Shown one piece after another: positions 58,765 through 64,000 of a stretch of 64,000 bases of DNA. How positions within the stretch are numbered: position 1 is the stretch's first letter; each line of letters starts with the position of its first letter. Origin of the DNA: Ricinus communis (Eukaryota > Streptophyta > Magnoliopsida > Malpighiales > Euphorbiaceae); assembly GCF_019578655.1 (NCBI RefSeq), contig NC_063260.1, positions 21,662,888 through 21,726,887 of the forward strand, written 5' to 3'. The notes below the pieces were generated by a model. The model was given only the letters and a program-made list of their open reading frames with translations. It was not told where the DNA came from and searched no databases. Both the position numbers and the translations under genes were made by a program.

Positions 58765-61700
58765 AATTAATATCAATAAGTTAATGCATATTTCGGACCA
58801 TTGATCAAAGTCTCAATGTAAGGATATCTAGTTTAGATCAGCATTCTCTGACATAAACAAAAATTAAACTTTAAATTATAAATAATTTTACAATTTAAAT
58901 ACTTTTACTGAAAATTTAAAAAATTGACTAATATTGCTAAAATTTATATCAATTTAGATTTTCTTTTACCATCAAGCCTATAGTATATTCTTTGGTTTTC
59001 ACAATGACAAAATTAAAACCAAAAGTGTGATATAAAACTTAAGAAATCTATAAGAGAAATCGGTGAAAACTTTGATCCTACAATTTTGCTTGTATCATTC
59101 TTAACTGAATGATTTTCAATCTTCAATGGAGAAATTGAGATCTAATGATCAATCAGATTAGTTAAATACAAGAAGGAAAAAGTCAGCCAATATATTCACA
59201 TATAAGTTCACATCATTATTGTCAAAAGAAGCCGAATATGTAAAGTGACATATAAGTCTACGGAACCATTTTCAAACCAGAGTTGCTTACGTGAGAGGGA
59301 ATTTGTTATTGTAGCTTTCAAAACCTGTGGGTATAACAACAAGCTTCCAACCCAGAAACCAGAATAATGGGTAAAAAGAAGTGAATGTCTTTTCTTTTTT
59401 TCTTTTTATTATTAAAAAAAATAGATTGTCTTTATACAAAGTATATATAAAGAAGAAAAAATAAAAAAATAAAAGAAAGAAGAATAGTTTCTTCCATCCC
59501 TTTCCAAAATCAAAGAGACCGACCACGGAGTTCTCAAAAATGTCTTTTGAGTTGTACTTGTTGGTTATTATTAGTACTAATTACTCTTATTCTTATATCT
59601 TAAGTCAACATTTTGCCTGCTAATTAAATGGACTTATTCTGACATTGACAAAAAAGACTTTCACTATTGTTTTTTTTGTTCTGATTCTATGGGTTCACAT
59701 TTCTATTCTGAATCTTCAAAGTAACCTTTCAGATTATTTTCTTTTCACAAGGTTCCAAGCGAAAGATGGAACAATATGGTACCTTTTGATTCTTCCGTCG
59801 ACTTCCCTGTTAAAAATAAGTCTTTTAAAATAAAATTCCAAGTGATTTTCTTTTTAATCGGAAGTACAAAAAGGTTAACTCAACAAATTTGAGTTGCTTG
59901 CCTACGCATTTGTGATGGTAATATTTTCATTATGCTATGCCATTACATCGGACAAGACTTACAGACTAAAGATACAGAAAAATAAACGATTATATTGTTC
60001 GCCATGGTTAACTCCAACCAAGAAATCCGAGAAACTGACCGGATCAAAAAATTTGTTCTGTACGAGGGCTTTTAATAAAAACTAAAGTAATTCGTAGGAA
60101 CCGATCGGTTAACCATGAACCCAATTGATCCAACCATTAACATGGATAATCCAGATTAGTTAGAAGTACCTTCACGTCACTTCATATTCGTGCAAATAGC
60201 CTGGATCGGTTGAGAGGCTGAGCCGCCACATCACATCACCTCAACATGCGAAATTAACCAATTTTGCAATCCCTGAAATTCCTGCCTACAATGTGTTAAC
60301 CATTCAGCTAGCCAACATTTTCGTATGTAATTAGTTTTTCAATAATTAAATTAATTTTTCAATAACAAACTAATTGATATTTATCAAATAAAAATCTTAA
60401 ATTTTTTTTTTTTTTATGTTAACTTTATCCTATCAATATAGAATTGTAAAATATTAAGTCATAAAAAGAATTAATAAATATATATTAATTATTATTATTA
60501 TTTCTTCTTAGCATTAATAAATTTAATGTGAGCTAATATTTTATTCTATTACTTTATGTGATTATATAAATTAATCAGTTTATAATATCCTAAGTTATGC
60601 TGTAAGAATATTGCATTATTTTGTACCCATCACTTAGTTGACTTCACAGTTTGCTTCAAGGACAAATACAGCAGCTTCAACTGTTAATATAACAAATAGC
60701 AAGCTTACTTCACATATAATAATAAACTTAGTTGCTAGCTTCAAAGGCAAGTTAGAGTTAGAATCAGGAATCAAGTGATTCAAGTTCCTGTTGCCACCTT
60801 CACAGGTAAAAAAATACATGTGTTTGGAGAAAGACCAATAGTAATTATAACCTTTGATGCTGAAGCTCAAAGAAAGCATAATATTGATAGGGAAAACATA
60901 TTGATTACCCCCAACTAATATTTTACCCATTATTCCACTTTCCTCTTAATATTTTAAACATATATTATGTTAACATTCTTCTTTGATTTACTGTGTTACA
61001 TTACATTATAATTCCCTTCTATTAGCTTTTCCGGGATAATAATATAAAATGAATTTAGTTTCATTTTAATCCTAAATTTTTAATTTATTCATTTCAATCA
61101 TTCAATTTTAATTTTTATTACAATTAAAATTCACTGAATGAAAATAATTGATTAAAATAAAAAAGAAAATAAAAGAAACTAACAATAGCAGCTCCATATA
61201 CCCATAACCAAAACTAAAGCTAAGTCCACGCATTATCCGCCATAAAGTCATTCCGCTTAGGGATTCCCGGGCACTCTCATTGACTGGATGTGCTTTCCTT
61301 GTATAGTTTTCCTGATTTATACATTTATTTCTCAAATTTCCATCTCATGCATCAAGAATCACATAATTAAAGAGTGTAATAGGACCTGTAGTAATTTCTT
61401 CAACAGTGGTTTTGTTTGTGAAGAACGGTGCTTCAATATAAGGAATGAACGAAGAAGAAGAAGAGAGAGAGGAGAAAGAAAATGACGGCTAATTATTGAA
61501 GAATTTTCATTTTTTTTTAACAGAAACTGAAAAGAAGAAAGAAAATGATGGTTATTACTTTGATTGTGGTAGTAGTTAGGGTGTTATGGTGAATAGTTAG
61601 AGTACTTTATCGCATGATAAGACTCTTGCATATGCATACTGAAGGCAGAATACAATCAACCCAAAATAATTAGCAGAAACAAGCATCTGACTGATGCCTC

Positions 61701-62117
61701 AGCCAAAATAGTAAATGCCACCATTAGAATCTAATAGATAAATAAAAGATGGTTTTCCACAAGTTTTTAATCAAAAGAATTGAGAGCTGTACGGCTGTAA
61801 CATATCACAAGAATCAGAATAATCATTGAAAGAAGCTACACTATTCAGTTTTCTCCTACATAGATAGATGGTGATGCTGGCAACAAAAGGGTAAAAAAAG
61901 AAGAAAAAAAAAATCATTGAAAGAAGCTACACTATTCAGTTCTCTCCTACATTCTCATTGGAATCAGCTACAACATTTATTTGAAGGAAAAAGAAATGAC
62001 TGACTAACTTTCACCTACTAATTTAAGTAAATGGCAAGAAATGTCTAATTACAGAAGTAATGAGGATGAAGTCTTCGCTCCGGATACTTAAAAGCCATTT
62101 GAAAAAAATTTATTGTC
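58765..62117. other. AT-rich intergenic region
   Basis: No gene is supported. A 98-codon minus frame (60634-60930) starts with ATG and includes a hydrophobic run but is not recognised. GAA/GA-rich sequence lies at 61451-61475 and a direct repeat at 61821-61952. The last few hundred bases probably include the 3' UTR of the STICHEL-like gene. Confidence 0.6.
61821..61952. repeat. Direct repeat, 41-bp unit, 91-bp period
   Basis: AATCATTGAAAGAAGCTACA... at 61821-61861 recurs at 61912-61952 with a single substitution. The intervening 50 bases are different and A-rich. Confidence 0.9.
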
Positions 62118-63564
62118 CTACCTTGGAGATTTAGAAGAGATGCATTTTCCACAAGAGACGAGCTTCAGCAAGGCATGTGGTTTCCGCGTCCTAATTTTCA
62201 AACGAGAAAGCTGGACATGACAGGCGCATTAGCAACTTTTCAAATCAGGTTGCACAAATTACTTATTTAAGGACAACAGTTTATCTTAAGGAATTTCAAT
62301 AACAGACAATGCTACTAATTTATGTAAAGAAATGTACATTATGGGAATTTCCAAATTTCTGCAGGTACCTTGCCTTTTTTTCTTAGGTGAGATTATTATG
62401 TGACCCTAAACTGGATAATAAGTTCATACTGTTGTCAATAAGAATAAATAACCAATGAACACACTAATCCCAGAATAGGAAAGAAACAATAGTGTTCCCC
62501 TTTCCACATCAATACAGTTAAAAGAATTTACAAATTTGCAGAAGCAGTTATTCTTAGGATTCCAAATTTTATAAGAACTAGATCTTGCTATTCCCATGTT
62601 ATCCTTGTGCCTTTTTAAAAAAAGAAAATAGAACATGGTAAGAAATAATTATTCTCTTTTCACAAGTACAAATGGCAGATTTAAGAAAGTTATAGCTCAT
62701 CATAACAAGTAGACATGAATTGTTTATTACCTTTCGACGAGTCACTCTAGATGCTTTCCAGCATAACAAGCTTCGTGATCTAGGTTCCAGTCTCCTGTAA
62801 AATTACAGTACATAAAAGTTGATTAAGGTTGTGGAGACACACAGAAGTACAAAATGTACTAGCAGATCTATAGAGAAGCTTTTCAAGTAGTGTGACCTGA
62901 AGTAAATAATATAATCACCACTGTTGCTATTTTCTTAATTAAATATTTTGGCATTGGTGCAACATGTTGCCTCTTTAACTACTTAAGCTATTCAACTTTG
63001 CATAGGGGAAAGAGATGCCAAGAAAATTGAGTAAAAATGAGACTGGGACAGCAAATACATACAAATTTTCTTGTTCAAGCTTTTCAGCTATAGAAACTGC
63101 TTTACGTTTGGACCATCCAGTTTGCTGTGTACATCCTTCTGCTTGCTGAATTACATGGGCAAGGGAAACCTTGCTTCTCACAAGGCTCTTACTTTGACTC
63201 GGCTCGCCAAGTTTCCTTCTTTCCGACATAGAACCAATGCTGGAGTTTTTATGTGAAACTGATTCTCCAGCCCTAGCACGCTGTAAAGCTCTTTTACTAG
63301 ATTCTGCATCGTTGTCCGCATGCCCACTACCCTTGATTTCCCTGGGTGAAGCTGGTATTTCAACAATTTCACTCCTCCCTACATCAAGAGATTCTCCTGC
63401 AGGCAAATGGAACCCTCCAGTCATGTCTCTATTTGATTCGCACCGGATTTCAAGTGTAATCTGCGACCCAAAAACAGACTCAAATGCTTGTAAAATATGA
63501 GCCCGAAACTTCTCCGCTTTCAATTTGGTGAGATGTGAACTGAACATCAGTTGCACAATTGGAG
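62118..63564 (-). CDS. STICHEL-like protein, last three exons (partial)
   Basis: Read on the minus strand, exons 63063-63564, 62731-62794 and 62118-62210 join in frame with GT-AG introns and end in TAG. The first visible exon starts in phase with PIVQLMFSSHLTKLKAEKFR, matching the C-terminal region of plant STICHEL-like proteins. It ends at a donor inside a codon that the next exon completes to give ENL-RLEPRSRSLLCWKASR. The last exon gives RKPHALLKLVSCGKCISSKS. STICHEL and its paralogs carry an N-terminal AAA/DnaX-like (clamp-loader gamma/tau related) domain; STI itself controls trichome branch number. That ATPase part lies beyond the right edge. Reading straight through the introns would add a false hydrophobic stretch upstream of 63564. 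The family assignment is from memory of the conserved tail. Confidence 0.85.
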
Positions 63565-64000
63565 CTGCAAAAGAAGGAAGAATCAATTTGAACAGTTGGT
63601 AAGACAACAGTTTTGATGTGACAAATAAGGTGAACACCCAAATTAGAAAAATAAAGGGAGAAAAAATTTTAATATATTCTAGATACCATCCACGATCAAT
63701 AAATGAAGCACTTCCATATAATATGAAACAAAAAAAAAGCGTCAAATATCCATGGATCATAAAACAAATCCAAAGACTGCTCAGGAAAAGTAATAATAGA
63801 TGCCTAACTGTTGAAGAATTTCTGAACATTGACATGTCACTTGGCTCTTTATCAACATATGTATAGACATTGCAATCAAATGAAATGTGGACAAACGTGT
63901 GGATTCATCCTTCACTTATTCCAGAAGACTCAAAAGTAACCATAACTGCATCAGGTTACACTGGTGTCAAAAATGGCAACTCCAAAAAATCCAGAGCAGG
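63565..64000 (-). other. Intron of the STICHEL-like gene running off the window
   Basis: An acceptor TTTGCAG precedes the exon at 63564. The rest of the window shows no preceding exon, so the intron is at least 436 bases long. Frames here are not coding. Confidence 0.6.

Noticed and set aside
63565..63835. Hydrophobic N-terminal extension of the STICHEL-like exon frame
   Set aside because: It is intron read-through; a clear acceptor (TTTGCAG) sits at 63571-63565 and the hydrophobic stretch has no counterpart in the family.
1..64000. CRISPR arrays, bacterial operons, rRNA or tRNA genes
   Set aside because: I looked for regularly spaced repeats, Shine-Dalgarno-led gene runs and tRNA T-arm motifs on both strands and saw none; the tandem repeats present are two-copy or microsatellite type.

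Overview
The window reads as nuclear DNA of a flowering plant, most likely a eudicot. It is AT-rich and gene-sparse. Its genes have plant-type GT-AG introns and belong to plant families: BES1/BZR1 homolog, class A4 heat-shock factor, OVATE family protein, SD2-5-type receptor kinase, plant U-box/ARM E3 ligase and STICHEL-like protein. The intergenic space holds decayed plant retrotransposons and microsatellites. I see no bacterial, organellar or CRISPR sequence. The species cannot be fixed from the sequence.

Layout. 1-1987 (minus): exon 1 of a BEH3/BEH4-type BES1/BZR1 transcription factor, with a long intron running off the left edge. 1988-8165: promoter, then AT-rich intergenic DNA with microsatellites, a small fold-back and a tandem duplication. 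8166-13179: a complete but inactivated Ty1/copia element (copia-A) with both LTRs. 17705-19051 (plus): a two-exon HSFA4-type heat-shock factor with a uORF-bearing leader. 21383-22636 (minus): an OFP5-like OVATE protein. 25162-27238 (plus): a four-exon gene for a conserved secreted plant protein of unknown function (probably the DUF7705 family). 31244-32497 (minus): a membrane-anchored non-RD kinase related to SD2-5 but without a lectin ectodomain. 38789-40948 (minus): PUB17, a U-box/ARM E3 ligase. 62118-63564 (minus): the last three exons of a STICHEL-like gene that continues past the right edge.

The most structured non-genic part is 48404-58764, a nested transposon stack. A 5'-truncated LINE lies on the minus strand, bounded by an 11-bp direct repeat. 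A second copia element (copia-B) inserted into it with an AAGCC duplication. Copia-B in turn received about 0.88 kb carrying a Ty3/gypsy-like tail in its gag region, and a 2,968-bp LTR-like element in its pol region flanked by CAAGG duplications. All of these are coding-dead.

The host genes do not form a pathway or cluster. Several (HSFA4, PUB17, the non-RD kinase) belong to families with stress or immunity roles, but nothing in the sequence links them functionally. I found no convincing new multi-gene system. The items most worth follow-up are the nested stack, a W-box-bearing perfect palindrome in the copia-B LTR, the three uORFs before HSFA4, the ectodomain-less kinase and the uncharacterised secreted protein.
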